Source: Microstegium vimineum
Lineage: Eukaryota > Streptophyta > Magnoliopsida > Poales > Poaceae
Assembly: GCA_022036555.1 (NCBI GenBank)
Contig: CM039137.1
Coordinates: forward strand, 27,645,862-27,709,861
Reading direction: 5' to 3'
Length of the DNA stretch: 64,000 bases
The position numbers and the translations under genes were made by a program. Below the pieces are notes generated by a model. The model had not been told where the DNA came from and did no database searches. It worked only from the letters and a program-made list of their open reading frames with translations. Of the stretch, positions 1 to 10,534 are shown piece after piece (the first letter of the stretch is position 1; each line of letters begins with the position of its first letter).

Positions 1-49
1 GCCGGGGATCGAGGCGGCTCTCGGCACCGTCTCCCGGGCAGGGGCCGGC

Positions 50-250
50 GGCCCACCGTCGTCCCCTTGCCGGTCCCCACCTGCGCCGACGGGCCCGGCG
101 CCCATGCGCTCGACGCAGCAGGCGTCGGGGGCTCGCTCGATCGACCCCTCGACGGCGGCGCCACCGTCGTCCCCTTGCCGGCCCCCACCCTCGCCGACGG
201 GCCCGGCACCCGCGCGCTCGACGCGGCGGGCGTCGGGGGCTCGCTCGGTC
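50..250. repeat. GC-rich tandem repeat, period about 108 bp
   Basis: Two adjacent copies begin with CACCGTCGTCCCCTTGCCGG (near 54 and 162) and repeat the same order of words through GGCGTCGGGGGCTCGCTCG. It lies beyond the 3' end of the antisense ORF and belongs to the Gypsy internal region. No coding role is visible. Confidence 0.6.
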
Positions 251-410
251 GACCCACCGACGAGGACCGCGACGTCTGCGAGCGCGTCTGCCGCCGCACT
301 TCTTCCTGCGAAGCCACGGGGCGCTCCCCCCGTGGCCCAGCCTCGACGGTAGGGGCCGACTTCGAGGTCGACCCCTCCCCTCCACCAGTTACAACGGCCG
401 CCTGTTCAGG

Positions 411-1683
411 TGCCGTCTCCCCCCCCCCTCCACATCGCTCCAGTCCACCACCTCCTCGTCCTCATCCTCCTCGTCCTCCTCTTCCGAGGGCGACAACTCC
501 TCCTCGAGGCCCTCCCGCCTCTGGCGGGCCCGCAGCTGCTCTCTCAGCTCTCTCCCGGGCCCTCTTGGACGTGGCCACCTTGGCTTTGTCCTTGTCGGCC
601 TTCTGCTTCTTCGCGCGGAGGCGATTCGCCTCCTTCGCGGCCCGGTCCTCCTTCACCGGCGGAGTCGAGGGCCGGTAGGACACATTCCCCTGCGGAACAC
701 GAGGTAGTCAGAACACGGGCAGAAAGGACGGAAGGGGCGAGCGCGAGGACTCTAACCGGAGGAAAGGACCTTACCAGCTCAAAGAAGCCCTCGTCCGGCT
801 TCATGGGGATCTTCGCGACGTTCTTGGGGTCGAACGACCCCGCAAAGAAGCGGCGGACGCGGTGGGCTACCCTATCCGGGGCTATCTCTTCTTCGACAAA
901 GCGACAGCCTAAGAGATCGACCCCCGGACCCATCTCGTCGATGCGGAGGGGTCGAGCCATCAGTGGCACGACCCGCCGCCGGTGGAACGCTGACACGACG
1001 ATCTCCGCCGTGAGCCCCTTCTCCTTCAGACGCCTGAGCGCGTCCAGCAAGCCATCGAGGCGGCCCTGCTTGTCCGTCGGGACGCCATATCCCCAGCGGT
1101 CGGGCTGGGCGTCGAGTGTCCTCCCGGTGTACGCCGGGAGCAGATCGTCGTCGTTCCTCAGGTAGAACCATCCGGAGTGCCTCCCGGAGTGGCTCGAGGA
1201 CGGGTTCGCCGGGAGCCAACACTTCGTCCGCTTGACGGAGATGCTGCAGCACCCAGCCCTGACCATCCGGCGGGTACCCCTGTCGACCGAGGCGTGGAAG
1301 ATGCTGGCCTTGAAGATATGGAGCCACAGCTCCCCGTGGGGCTCGATCCCAAGGTAGCCTTCGCACACCGCGGCGAAGACCGCCGCCTGGCTGACGCCGT
1401 TGAGGGTGAGGTGCTGGAGCTCCATGCCGTAGTAGTGGAGAAGCGCGCGCAGAAAGCGGCTGGGTGGGGCATCCAGTCCCGCCCGGTGGAAGATCTCGAA
1501 CGACACCATGTACCCCACCGGCGGGTTGGGCTCGGCGTGGTCCCGCGGCGGAAGCATCCACTCCGGCCTCTCCGCCGTGGTAACGGGCCGGAGAAGACCA
1601 CTCTCCACCAACCCCGTCAGATGCGAGGCGGTCACCAAGGAGGCGGGCCAGTCATCGGCGCCGACGAGGTCGAACTTGGCCAT
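411..1683 (-). pseudogene. antisense extra ORF of the Gypsy element (putative gypsy-type transposon domain)
   Basis: The likely start is the ATG at 1683 (MAKFDLVGADDW...); the frame is open further upstream but without family-like sequence. Exon 1 (775-1683) carries the stretch FEIFHRAGLDAPPSRF and LLHYYGMELQHLT, which I recognise as the plant 'putative gypsy type transposon' domain (Pfam PF04195). A good GT-AG intron at 690-774 joins in frame to exon 2 (from 689 down), which begins GNVSYRPSTPPVKED and continues as a basic, probably coiled-coil segment (KEANRLRAKKQKADKDKAK). Near 540-550 the acidic tail (EEELSPSEEEDEED) is found only in another frame, so a one-base frameshift breaks the ORF. 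Function is unknown. It is not gag: it lies antisense, next to the 3' LTR. Confidence 0.65.
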
Positions 1684-2099
1684 GGGGACTGTGGTTTGCT
1701 CGGATTTAGGGGCGGACGGTACGTTCCCTATCTTTCTCTTTCTCTCTCTCTCTCGCTCGCGCAGAGTTTCGGCTCGCGGGATGCCTAAGGCAGAGGCGGA
1801 GAGAAGAAGGCAAGGAAGACAAAGGCAAGGAGGCGAGGAAGGCAAGTGCGCCGAAAGAGCACCCGACTCCTCACCTTCGCTACTTATACGCGGGAGGCCA
1901 GCGGACGGATCCGGCAAACAGGCAAGAGAATCTCCGCATTTAATTCGCCTATACTCCCTTCCTCGTATTCCTCCATGATAAGGCGTCCCGTCCCATCATC
2001 GGGCTCCGCGCCGCACTCCGCCCTGCAACCGCCACTGTTGCGCCGAACGGACATCGCCTAAAAAGGCGCGCGGCCGGAAACGTCGTCTTCGAGGGTAAG

Positions 2100-3200
2100 A
2101 AATCTAGAGGCAGCGAGAGCTGGCCCTCGAAAGAGGGTTCGACAGCTACCCTCGAGTACCCGAGGCCAGAAATGACCTCGGGTTAGGACCTCGGTCCACC
2201 CCCAAAATATCGAGGGGACAAAGGCCGGCCTACGAACGGGCTCGATAGCCCCCCTCGAGTACCCGAGGCCTGACGGGGCCTCGGGTCGTCAACTACGGTT
2301 CGTTCCACGGCCTCGAAGGGGTAAAGGCTGGCCCGTCCGGGGGTTCAACAGCCTCCCTCGAGAGCTCCGGCACAGGTATGTCCCCAAGTTCAATACAACA
2401 ACCATCTGCTTTTCTCCTCGGCGGTCCACAAGGCAGGACTCCTCCTCCTGAGGATAGCGTCGGATGACGAACCATCCGTCAAATCTTGAGGGAGCGAAGG
2501 CTGGCCCTTACATAGGGTTCGACAGCCGCCCTCGAGTACCTGAGGTCAGGAAGGACCCATGGTTAACGGACTCCGGTCCACCCCCAAATCTTGAGGGAGC
2601 GAAGGCTGGCTCCACGAACGGAGTTCGACAGCCGCCCTCGAGTACGCGAGTCAGGGATGTCCCGGTAGCTCGAGAACGAACTCTCGAGGCTCCCTGGGAC
2701 ATATCCGAGGCATACCTAGGAACACCTAAGGATCCCTACGCTGGGAGGCATCGAGCCACCAACTCCTATCGAACGGGGTTGGCACCTTGGTGATCCACAT
2801 GGTCGTGCTTAGTAAGCCGTACGACTTGCTTAACAATGAGAACGCCTCCGGGCCACTAGTCGACCCCTATCGAACGGGGTACGAGTTCTCACTCGGATTT
2901 TTACCCGCACAGGGCACCATTTCTAATGGACTCATGCCCGAGAACAGCTCACCGAGGACTTCGGGCTCGTCCTAACGAGGATAGCACGATGCTCTTCACC
3001 CCACAATCCGAACGAAAGGATCCGTGGGAAGGACGCTATGAGGTAGTGAAGGCCTAGCCATTCGAGGGCTCGAGGGCCCGACTACGCACGGCACCCCTCG
3101 ACGAAAGAGGGTCGAAAAACTCGTAACCTGGCAGATAGAGTCGACCTCGGTAGGGTTCGACAGCCGCCCTCGAACACGTCTCTTTTCAGGGAAAGGGATG
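2100..3200. repeat. degenerate interspersed repeats in the Gypsy 3' region
   Basis: A unit built from 'GAGGGAGCGAAGGCTGGC' followed by 'GGGTTCGACAGCCGCCCTCGAG' and 'TACCCGAGG' recurs about six times, for example near 2115, 2210, 2320, 2490, 2590 and 3130. Copies differ and are unevenly spaced. Small ORFs here are repeat-driven and not believed. Confidence 0.6.
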
Positions 3201-3270
3201 GAATCGACACCCCGACAGGGTGCCACGTCTCCAGGTATCCTTAAAAGGCCCCTCTATACAACGTATTTTA

Positions 3271-3479
3271 GCCCCCAGAGCAGTTCTAAATAACTCCTCT
3301 GGGGCCTTGGGGGCTACCCCCGCGGGGTGCGCTCGCGCGCACCCCGCGGAGAATCGGACTTCTCACTAACCCTGCAGGCCAAGGACAAAACCTCCGGGCA
3401 ATCCTTACTCCCTCCGAGAAACGCGTATCATATCCCCCAGAGGAGTTCTAAATCACTCCTCTGGGGCCTGGGGGGCTAC
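3271..3479 (+). repeat. duplicated hairpin and polypurine-tract block beside the 3' LTR
   Basis: The block CCCCAGAGGAGT ... ACTCCTCTGGGG forms a perfect 12-bp hairpin at 3435-3466 and runs into the polypurine tract and the LTR start. An imperfect copy lies at 3271-3317, also followed by a 'GGGGGCTAC' tract. Directly after the first copy is a second palindrome (CCGCGGGGTGCGC / GCGCACCCCGCGG, about 3319-3350). Confidence 0.6.
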
Positions 3480-3641
3480 TGTCGGGTACGAAGGTAAGGG
3501 GTACCCTAAACCCTTCGATAAATTAACGCTAAAACATAGCAACCGTCTTTAAGGCAGGGACCAGCCCACTACTTGGTAAGGCGCGATCCATCACTCGAAG
3601 GCCCCCCTACACCGGCTGTGGCGACGAGTCGCGGGCCGGCC

Positions 3642-3905
3642 CACCTCGACGAAAAATGACGGACCGAAGGGGCGAGCGAACGACCCCCCGGCTCCACCTC
3701 GACGAAAAATGACGGACCGAGGGGGCGAGCGAACGACCCCCCGGCTCCACCTCGACGAAAAATGACGGACCGAGGGGGCGAGCGAACGATCCCCTGGCTC
3801 CTACCTCGACGATAAATGACGGACCGAGGGGGCGGGCGAACGACCCCCCAGCTCCACCTCGACGAACGAAGGACGGACGAGGGGTCGAACGATCGACCCC
3901 CCGAC
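3642..3905 (+). repeat. five 53-54 bp tandem repeats in the LTR
   Basis: Copies start at about 3642, 3695, 3748, 3802 and 3855, each CACCTCGACGAAAAATGACG followed by a purine-rich GACCGAGGGGGCGAGCGAAC segment. The last copy is the most diverged. Position upstream of the TATA box is compatible with U3 enhancer repeats; that role is inference. Confidence 0.75.
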
Positions 3906-4511
3906 CTCTACCTCGACCTCTGCGACCCCGTCTCTGCTCCAACCCCGTCGACGCCTCGACCTCTACCTCGACCAGGGGTCGAGCGGACGACCCTCGGACG
4001 AGGGGCTCGATTAACCCAACTGCTCCCGGCATGGGTTAAAGTGAACCCAGCTAACGACATGGGCGCCCGCGTCCGCTGTCAAATCCGCCAACTCCCCCGT
4101 CAAGTCCCCGATTCCTGTCAACTGTGCCGCCACTGTCGCCACTACGCGAGTACGAACTCCAGCAGTACCCCTCGGAAAGTGAACAATGCGACCCTCGACG
4201 ACGATTTCGGGAATGCAACAGAGTCACGCAGGGCTCGACCCCCCCCCTCGACCGGGGGGCTCGACCCCTCTCTCCAACAACTCCAGTACGGAAGCTTTCC
4301 CATCCGCCCCGTCCCGCTTTAGCTGTGGGATTCGTGCCCGCCTGCGGACACTGCACTGCGACGACTTCTACTGCCGCCACGACCGGGGACGCCAGAAGGA
4401 CGGGAAGGCCATGCCGCCACAGTGCTCAACGTCTCTCCGCCAACACTGTGCCGCGGATACGCTACCCATACTGCCACTGTTAGGACCCTATACCCTCGGA
4501 CCTCCCCTTGG

Positions 4512-4521
4512 TCTATAAAAG
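4512..4521 (+). promoter_or_regulatory. LTR TATA box
   Basis: TCTATAAAAG lies about 370 bp before the LTR end and is followed by a CTT-rich tract (4549-4575). This matches the usual U3/R promoter placement of plant LTR elements. Confidence 0.6.
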
Positions 4522-4982
4522 AGGACGCCGAGGTAGAAGAGGGGGATCTTCTTCTTTTTCTTCTTCGGCTTCTTCCTTTTTGGACGGTCAGAGCCTGAAA
4601 CCTCCGGGACCTCAGTTCAGACTCTGACACTCCACGCACACACACACACGCCACTCGATCGACCCCTCGGGTGGCAAACCCCGTGTAACACAGCTTGTAC
4701 CCCCTGTACGAGCACGCTTTGGGTGCGAGATAATACAAGTCATCCTCCCCCCGCTGGACGTAGGGCATTCTTTGCCCGAACCAGGATAAACCTTGTGTCC
4801 ATCTTGCATCACGTTTGAGAGAGGGAGCACGCGATATACAAATTTACTCGTTGGTGGTCTTGACCCCCGGGTCATAACACCGACAAATTTACTAGTGAAT
4901 CTGAGTTGTACTAATAAATAAATAAATCCAAAGTTTTATTTGGTTATAAACAACGGTTGCCTGGACCAATTTGCATCCCCAA

Positions 4983-5614
4983 CATCTCCAAGAGTTTGCC
5001 AAATTTTACTTGGCAAATCTTGTGATTTGCCAACTTCTAAAACTTTTTGTCAAGTAAAATTAGAGCTCTTCTCCAACAGTTGTCTATTTTTTATTTAGCA
5101 AAACAAAAAAGAGGCCCACATACAACTTTTTGTTGAGAGTAGAGGTGCAAACGGCGAGACAATCAGCATATGATCTTTTTTCTTCTGTATACTGATAAAT
5201 ACTAACTTGCATATTTTTTTATAACTCATGAATGATAAAAAATGTAAAAAAAATAACCACATATTCCTAACGGTATATAGTATTTTGTGCAATATATATA
5301 TATATATATAGATCACAGGAAAATTTGCGAAGAAAAAAAGAAAATGAACATGCCGGTATACAGTGGGGTCGTAGGGACGCATGTCACGTCAAGTCCACAC
5401 AGGAGCGATACAGTCCATTTGCATGCGCACAGCGGGAAGACCGGCGGGTGCCCAGGGCAGGATGCCAAGCTCTCTTCACGCGCGCATGAAAGGCTAGAAA
5501 TTTGTCTAATTGATAAAATTGTCAAGTTGAATGTTAAATTATTGGAGGATAATTTTTATTATTTTATTAAAAATAAATAGATGTTAAGTTAATTTAGTAA
5601 ACTGTTGGAGATGC
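4983..5614. mobile_element. candidate non-autonomous Mutator-like MITE
   Basis: The left end AACATCTCCAAGAGTTT and the right end AAACTGTTGGAGATGCTC are inverted versions of each other, matching the 'CATCTCCAACAG' terminal repeats of many grass Mutator-like elements. The inside is AT-rich, with a (TA)n tract near 5290-5310, and has no believable ORF. I did not find a clear target duplication. Confidence 0.4.
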
Positions 5615-5832
5615 TCATACTACTCTTGCAACGGGTGATCAACGTAAACCAGGAATGAGATAACACAAGCGGAGCATTAACATTAACCTCCAGCCTCTAG
5701 GTCCCCCAGGTCCAGGAGGACTCCAGGCTGCCCGTAGCATCCGGCCAGCATGACTGCACGCGTACGCTGTCTGTCATCAAGCGCGCGGTCCAGCACTCAC
5801 ATTGAATCCGGCCCCCGTCGGAGGAGAAACTG

Positions 5833-6108
5833 GGGCCTCGTTTACTTCCCCAAATTCATCTCCAAATTTCACTATGCAAAAAGAAGATTTCCCATCACAT
5901 CGAAATGTCGACCTATGTATAGAGTACTAAATGTAGATAAAATCAAAAACTATTTATACAGTTTTGTTGTACTTTACGAGACGAACATTTTAAGCCTAAT
6001 TAATTAATTTTTGGACAATTATTAGCACTAAAAAAACAAAAGTGCTACAGTGTTCGGGGGTGGCACTGTGCCGATTCGGCCACCCCCGAATCCGGAACTA
6101 AACACCGC
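5833..6108. mobile_element. MITE inserted at the edge of a Pack-MULE
   Basis: Imperfect terminal inverted repeats GGGCCTCGTTTACTTCC and GGAACTAAACACCGC bound an AT-rich 276-bp element. This end pair recurs in many grass MITEs; superfamily is uncertain. A 3-bp CTG flanks it (5830-5832, 6109-6111). Removing it brings a 9-bp repeat next to the Pack-MULE end at 6112. Confidence 0.6.
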
Positions 6109-6579
6109 CTGGGAGACTTTTCCCCGTATGTCATTATAAAAGATAACCTCAGCCTCCATACCACTAAGAGGCCTGTGTGACCAACACCATCTTTGTTTTT
6201 CTCTCCATATCATTCCGTCCATTTGAGCTGCTAACACCGTCAAACAAGTCTGGAAAAGGACGTCAATGCCCCAGGAGCAAGACAAGGCACATCTCCCAGC
6301 TAAGCACAGGTCCGTCAGGCGCGGATTCGCCGGCCATGGACGCGTGCGCGGGGCGCAGCCGTTCGCGAGCGCGTGCTCGGAGCGTCGCGCCGTCGGCCGT
6401 GGGCGCGAGCACGCGGCTTCGCCCGCCGCAAGCAATGAAACGATTGTTGGAGAAATTATAATTCAAATAAATTCCCTTTTGGATTGTTGGAGAAATTAAT
6501 GAAGGGGGACAAAAAAAAACATACGGATGAAGCGGTTCTGGTTGATCCGCAGATTGAATCGCTCATCCCCTTTTTTTAT

Positions 6580-6995
6580 CAACTCGAGTTGTAGTAGTAG
6601 GGCAGCACGGTGTAGACTGTCTTTGTTCCCTGTGAGGACGAGCAGGAAGACGGCAACGGCGGCGGCGGACATGCTGGTCCAGGGGTTCCTGAAGTAGTCG
6701 TGCACGAGCACGGCGGTGTGTCGGTTTCAGCTACGGCCGCAGTACTCCCGGACGTCGCGGAACAGCCCCGCGTAGCAGTCGTTGACGAACTCTGGCGGCG
6801 GGCACAACTCCCCGAGGTGCGCGTAGAACGCCGCCGTCTCCGCGTCCCCGCGCACTAGCACACCGGACCGCTGCAGCACCTCCATGTCCCGCGCCGCGTC
6901 CACCACCGACGCCATCAGCAGCACAGCAGCACGTAGCTCACCACCCGCTGCAGCTCCCACCGCCCCCGGATCTGCTCGTACTCCAGCAGGCCGCG
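6580..6995 (-). pseudogene. DUF247 (UPF0481) C-terminal fragment
   Basis: On the minus strand from about 6995 downward I read LLEYEQIRGRWELQRVVSY, then VVDAARDMEVLQRSGVLV, CPPPEFVNDCYAGLFRDVRE and VLVHDYFRNPWTSMSAAA. These match the C-terminal part of plant DUF247/UPF0481 proteins, ending in the usual single membrane segment. An in-frame TAG follows EYCGRS (6727-6729). After FLLVLT the expected end (VYTVLPYYYN) appears only in another frame. The N-terminal half of the family is missing. It sits between the inverted repeats of a MULE-like element, so it is best read as a captured fragment. Confidence 0.65.
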
Positions 6996-7560
6996 AGCGC
7001 GTGCGCAGGGCACCGCCAGCCTCGTGCGCGGCTCTGCCGGCGCGAGTGCGTGCGCGTGCGCAGGGCGCCGCTGGCCGCAGGCGCGTGCAGGGGCGTCACC
7101 ACCGGCCACGGGCGCGGGAGTGGGCACAGGCGCCGCCGGCCGCGAGCGCGGCTCTACCGGCGCGAGTGCGGGCGCGTGCGCGTGCGCCGCCGGCCGCAGG
7201 CGCGTGCAGGGGCGTCACCACTGGCCACGGGCACGCGGGCGTCACCACCGGCCACGGGCGCGGGAGCGTGCCCAGGTGCCGCCAGCCGCGAGCGCGTGCG
7301 CGACTCCGCGGACGCGAGCTCGTGCGCAGGGCGCCGCTGGCCGCGAGCACGTGCGCAGGGCACCGCCGGCCTCGTGCGCGACTCCGCCGGCGCGAGTGGG
7401 TGTGCAGGGCTCCGCCGGCATCGTGCGCGAGCACGGCTCTGCCGGCCGCGTGCACGAGCGCATGGCTCCGCTGGCCGTGAGCGCGTGCTTGGGGCCGCTG
7501 GTCGCGTGCGTGAGCTGGGCTTGTTCCCTGGCTGCCGGCGTGGGCACGAGTTGCGTGGGA
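6990..7560. repeat. GC-rich minisatellite-like stretch
   Basis: Short words such as GTGCGCAGGGC, CCGCCGGC, GGCGCGAGTG and GGCGTCACCACCGGCCACGG recur in irregular order. All six frames stay open because of base composition, which yields several long overlapping ORFs rich in Ala, Arg and Gly that I do not regard as genes. Confidence 0.6.
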
Positions 7561-7776
7561 CATCAGCAACAATTGAGGTCAGGGCGGATATTTTACCGGA
7601 CTGGACTCACCTGTCATGACGGTCCAGAGGGATGAAAACTCACAGAATATGGACGGAATGACGTGGAGGAAAAAACAAAGATGATGTTGGTCGCACAAGT
7701 CGGAATAAACTTTTTAGTAACATGAAGGCTGGGGACATCTTTTATAATGACAAATAGGGAAAAGTCTGAGAAACTG

Positions 7777-8124
7777 ACCTCTTTTCGCTGGATCGGACGG
7801 ACGCGCGCGCGCGCTTGAACTCCCCGCTGGTCTCGTCTCGTGTCACGCCTTTTGGCCTCTTCTTGGCGGCTGTTGGTTGGCGGTGCCATGGGAGACAATC
7901 TTCAGGTGGACAGGGTAGGTGGGATGGCCGGAGAGAGCCCGGATGGGACAATGGACCGCCGAAGGTCCGAAAGCGCCACGGCCTCCTGTCCCGCACTCCA
8001 GCTCCGGCGCTTTTCCTAGTTTCGTTTGCGGCGCCTGCCGGTGCCAATTGTCTACTGCGCCGCTTCAACGCGATGCGAGGAACCTTTTGCTTTGCCGCTG
8101 TGAAGGGTGTGTACGTACTCGACG
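7777..8124. other. no recognisable feature
   Basis: Unique-looking sequence with a short (GC)n tract near 7800. The two overlapping short ORFs here show no family signature. Confidence 0.5.
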
Positions 8125-8355
8125 TTTCAAAAATCTTGAAGAGTCAAACTATTTCAATTTTAATCAAAATTATATATTAATATAATAATATTTATGATTT
8201 CAACTAAGTATTATTAGATTCGTTATCAATTATATTTTCATAACATGTATATTTAATATCATAAATTTTTATAGTTTTCTCTATAATTATTGGTCAAATT
8301 TGACTTGCTTTGACTCTCCAAGATTCTTGAAATGTCTTATAATTTAGGACGGAGC
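8125..8355. mobile_element. Stowaway-like MITE, one end truncated
   Basis: The right end (GACTCTCCAAGATTCTTGAA, then TTATAATTTAGGACGGA) and the AT-rich inside match the complete copy at 35338-35595; the left terminal CTCCCTCC motif is missing. Confidence 0.6.
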
Positions 8356-8445
8356 CCACCTCAAATTGTCTATCTCGGAGAAATTGGGTGTCACCGAGGC
8401 CGGGGTAGCTTAAGTAAGTGCTAGCATTCCATGGAGCTTTATATA

Positions 8446-8690
8446 TACTCACTCTGTTTCTTATTAAGTGTCGTTTTAGATTTTCGTGTCACAACTTTGA
8501 CTAGATTTTATATAAAATACGTTTAACATTTGTGTCTCTAAATAAATTTACTAAAAAAACTAGATCAAAAGACTTATCTAATGATATCAATTATGTATCA
8601 TAAATATTAATAGGTTTTTATATAAAATTAATCTAAGTTATTTGTTAGAAAGTGAGAAAGATAGTTATTTAGGGATGGAGAGAGTATATT
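8446..8690. mobile_element. Stowaway-like MITE
   Basis: Ends are TACTCACTCTGTTTCTTA and AGGGATGGAGAGAGTATA, imperfect inverted repeats of the CTCCCTCCGTCCC type with TA at both edges. The inside (AAATAAATTTA, TAATGATATCAATTATGTA) resembles the copies at 53652 and 62374. Confidence 0.65.
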
Positions 8691-8699
8691 GATACTTTT

Positions 8700-10534
8700 A
8701 TTTTTGTAAATTATCTAAATATATATATATTGGGCGTAGGAAGTATATACAAAGACTAGCTGACCGTGTGGTGATCCAAGTGTGCCGTGAGGACGAATGG
8801 GTGGCAAGCCAATACATCCAAGCATCGCCGAAGTAACATCGGGCTCGGACGCTCGGTTCATGGACGGGGGGAAGCGTTTGGAATCCAAGCTGCCCCCGCC
8901 GCGGTTTGGCACGCGCCACCCTTCCTGTCCGCTCCCGTCACCTTTTTTATCGTGCAACTGTGCAAGGATATGGACGATGCGATCGAGCAAAAGCTTTAGC
9001 CGAAAAAAGTGTCGCGCCGCGCGGATAGATGAGGCGCGACCACCACCACCCGACCCCGAGCGGCGGTGAGGGGTTTGGCAAGAGGCAAGACGCCGCCGGG
9101 GCCCTGATTCCGCGACGCTGACTCGCCGGCCCCGTTGGACGCTGCGGCCGGGCTGCGTCGCGACTTCGCGTGTGGCCTCTGCGTGCCGCTCGCGTTAGGT
9201 GTGCAGACGCTGCGAGTGGACGTGGAGCGGAGGAGGGCCAAACTACGTTATAAGCTGAGAAACTGGAACCACATTTTTTGACCTTCAACTTCACCAAATC
9301 AACACCAACTATGTGATCCAATACTTCACTATTTGGGTTGAAAGCCATTAGTCATGCGGTTCTTCCAGCTGCACAGCTCCATTGAGCTAATTATTAGCTG
9401 GGTTAATTAGGAGAAACCTATTAACAACTAATTGTTAGCTAGACGATAGGTAAGACATTGGCGTATTTTGTAGCAACTAATATTGAACATGTTCGGTTGC
9501 TCATCTCAGCGTTTAACAACCGTCATCCTATGATACTTTTGGCTCAAAAAGGCTGCAGTGCCAGCCGAGACAACAGTGTCTTTTAAGTATAGTCGAACAG
9601 AACTGATCTAAATAAACCCTAATAAACAAGATAAGATAACGAGAGCGAAATCAAACTGTGTGCATGCCATATTGTTGGATCTAAACAAGGCCTTATAAAG
9701 GTTGTTCGCTTAACTTATCAACCTAACTTATCAGCTATGTATAATATTTTTCTCTTGTAACAAAACAACCAAAAATAATATAAATTAATTTATCAGCCAT
9801 ATAAACCATTAGCCAATCAGGCTAATATAACCCACGTAAAATCTGTGGTAATAAATGTGCACTGATTTTTTACTAGTTTCATATCTTACCCATGTGCGCA
9901 CACAATTATACATGGATTTCTCTGAAATTCTTATTCGGATAGGAGAACTGCCCCGTCACTTTTTAGTTTTTACCCTACTAAAGTAGGAAAGTTTTAATAA
10001 AGAAGCAATAAAGAACGAAATCAATATAGCGCTCTACTATTAATTAAATTTTTAAGTAGGGTCTCAACTCTCAATTCAAATTTTCAATTAAAAAATCATA
10101 CTATGAATAGGAAAAAAATCAATGAGGCTAAGAAGTCATCTAGAAAATAACATTAGTATTTATATTTACAAATAAATGTACTATAAAAATTTATACTATG
10201 ATTACTATAATAACACTTATAGCAAAATCATGATTATTATATAAACATATTATATAATTAATTAAGGTCTCCTTTCAAATTGAGAAAACTTTACTTTTTT
10301 CGTGCCGTTCCAAAGAGACTCTCGACTTTTTAAAAAGAATTCTTCGAAGGAGAAATTTGTTTTTTTTTTTATACTGGAACTGGAAATACAGAGTCCACAG
10401 TACACAGTCCACACGCCCCGGCCCCGCCTGCCCGCCTGCTTAAATCCTACCCCTTCACGTGCGTTCGGGAGGGCATCCTCGAAAGCCCTCACCTGCCCCA
10501 AAGGCCCAAACTCCCATACCGCCGCTCTCCACGC
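8700..10534. other. intergenic region upstream of the GPAT gene
   Basis: Mostly AT-rich from 9240 on. Short MITE-like words (AACTTATCAGC, GGCCTTATAAAGGTTGTTCGC) occur at 9690-9830, but I could not fix element borders. The 8787-9348 ORFs are shadows of a GC-rich patch. The GPAT promoter must lie in the right part; no clear TATA box was seen close to the start codon. Confidence 0.4.

Larger units (their letters stand above)
1..4885 (+). mobile_element. 3' part of a Gypsy-type LTR retrotransposon
   Basis: The element enters from the left edge of the window and ends at a complete 3' LTR (3480-4885). The polypurine tract lies immediately left of the LTR (about 3465-3479), so the element runs on the plus strand and its gag-pol and 5' LTR are outside the window. 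Visible inside are an antisense ORF (about 411-1683, minus strand), GC-rich tandem repeats at 50-250, a stretch of degenerate repeats (2100-3200) and a duplicated hairpin next to the polypurine tract. An antisense extra ORF between pol and the 3' LTR is known from several grass Gypsy lineages; I assign the superfamily from that and from LTR form, not from a pol sequence. Confidence 0.8.
3480..4885 (+). repeat. 3' LTR of the Gypsy element
   Basis: It starts TGTCGGGTAC directly after a purine-rich tract and ends CATAACACCGACA, giving the expected TG...CA ends and a 6-bp terminal inverted repeat TGTCGG/CCGACA. Length is 1406 bp. It contains five 53-54 bp tandem repeats (3642-3905) and a TATA box (4512-4521). 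The base run after it, AATTT, would be one copy of the target duplication; the partner is outside the window. Confidence 0.85.
6112..7767. mobile_element. Pack-MULE-like element carrying a DUF247 fragment
   Basis: Left (about 6112-6266) and right (about 7615-7767) ends are long inverted repeats: both outer ends read AGACTTTTCC, then GTCATTATAAAAGAT, and further in ACCAACA(C/T)CATCTTTGTTTTT and CATTCCGTCCAT. A 9-bp sequence GAGAAACTG lies at 7768-7776 on the right and at 5824-5832 on the left, the latter separated only by the MITE at 5833-6108. Nine bases is the Mutator target-site length. Inside are a broken DUF247 fragment and a GC-rich repeat; no transposase is present. Confidence 0.7.

Noticed and set aside
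67..1165. Plus-strand ORFs at the left edge
   Set aside because: Shadows of the minus-strand antisense ORF and its GC-rich tandem repeat.
6884..7635. Several overlapping long ORFs on both strands
   Set aside because: They follow the GC-rich repeat words, are open in all frames and encode Ala/Arg/Gly low-complexity sequence.
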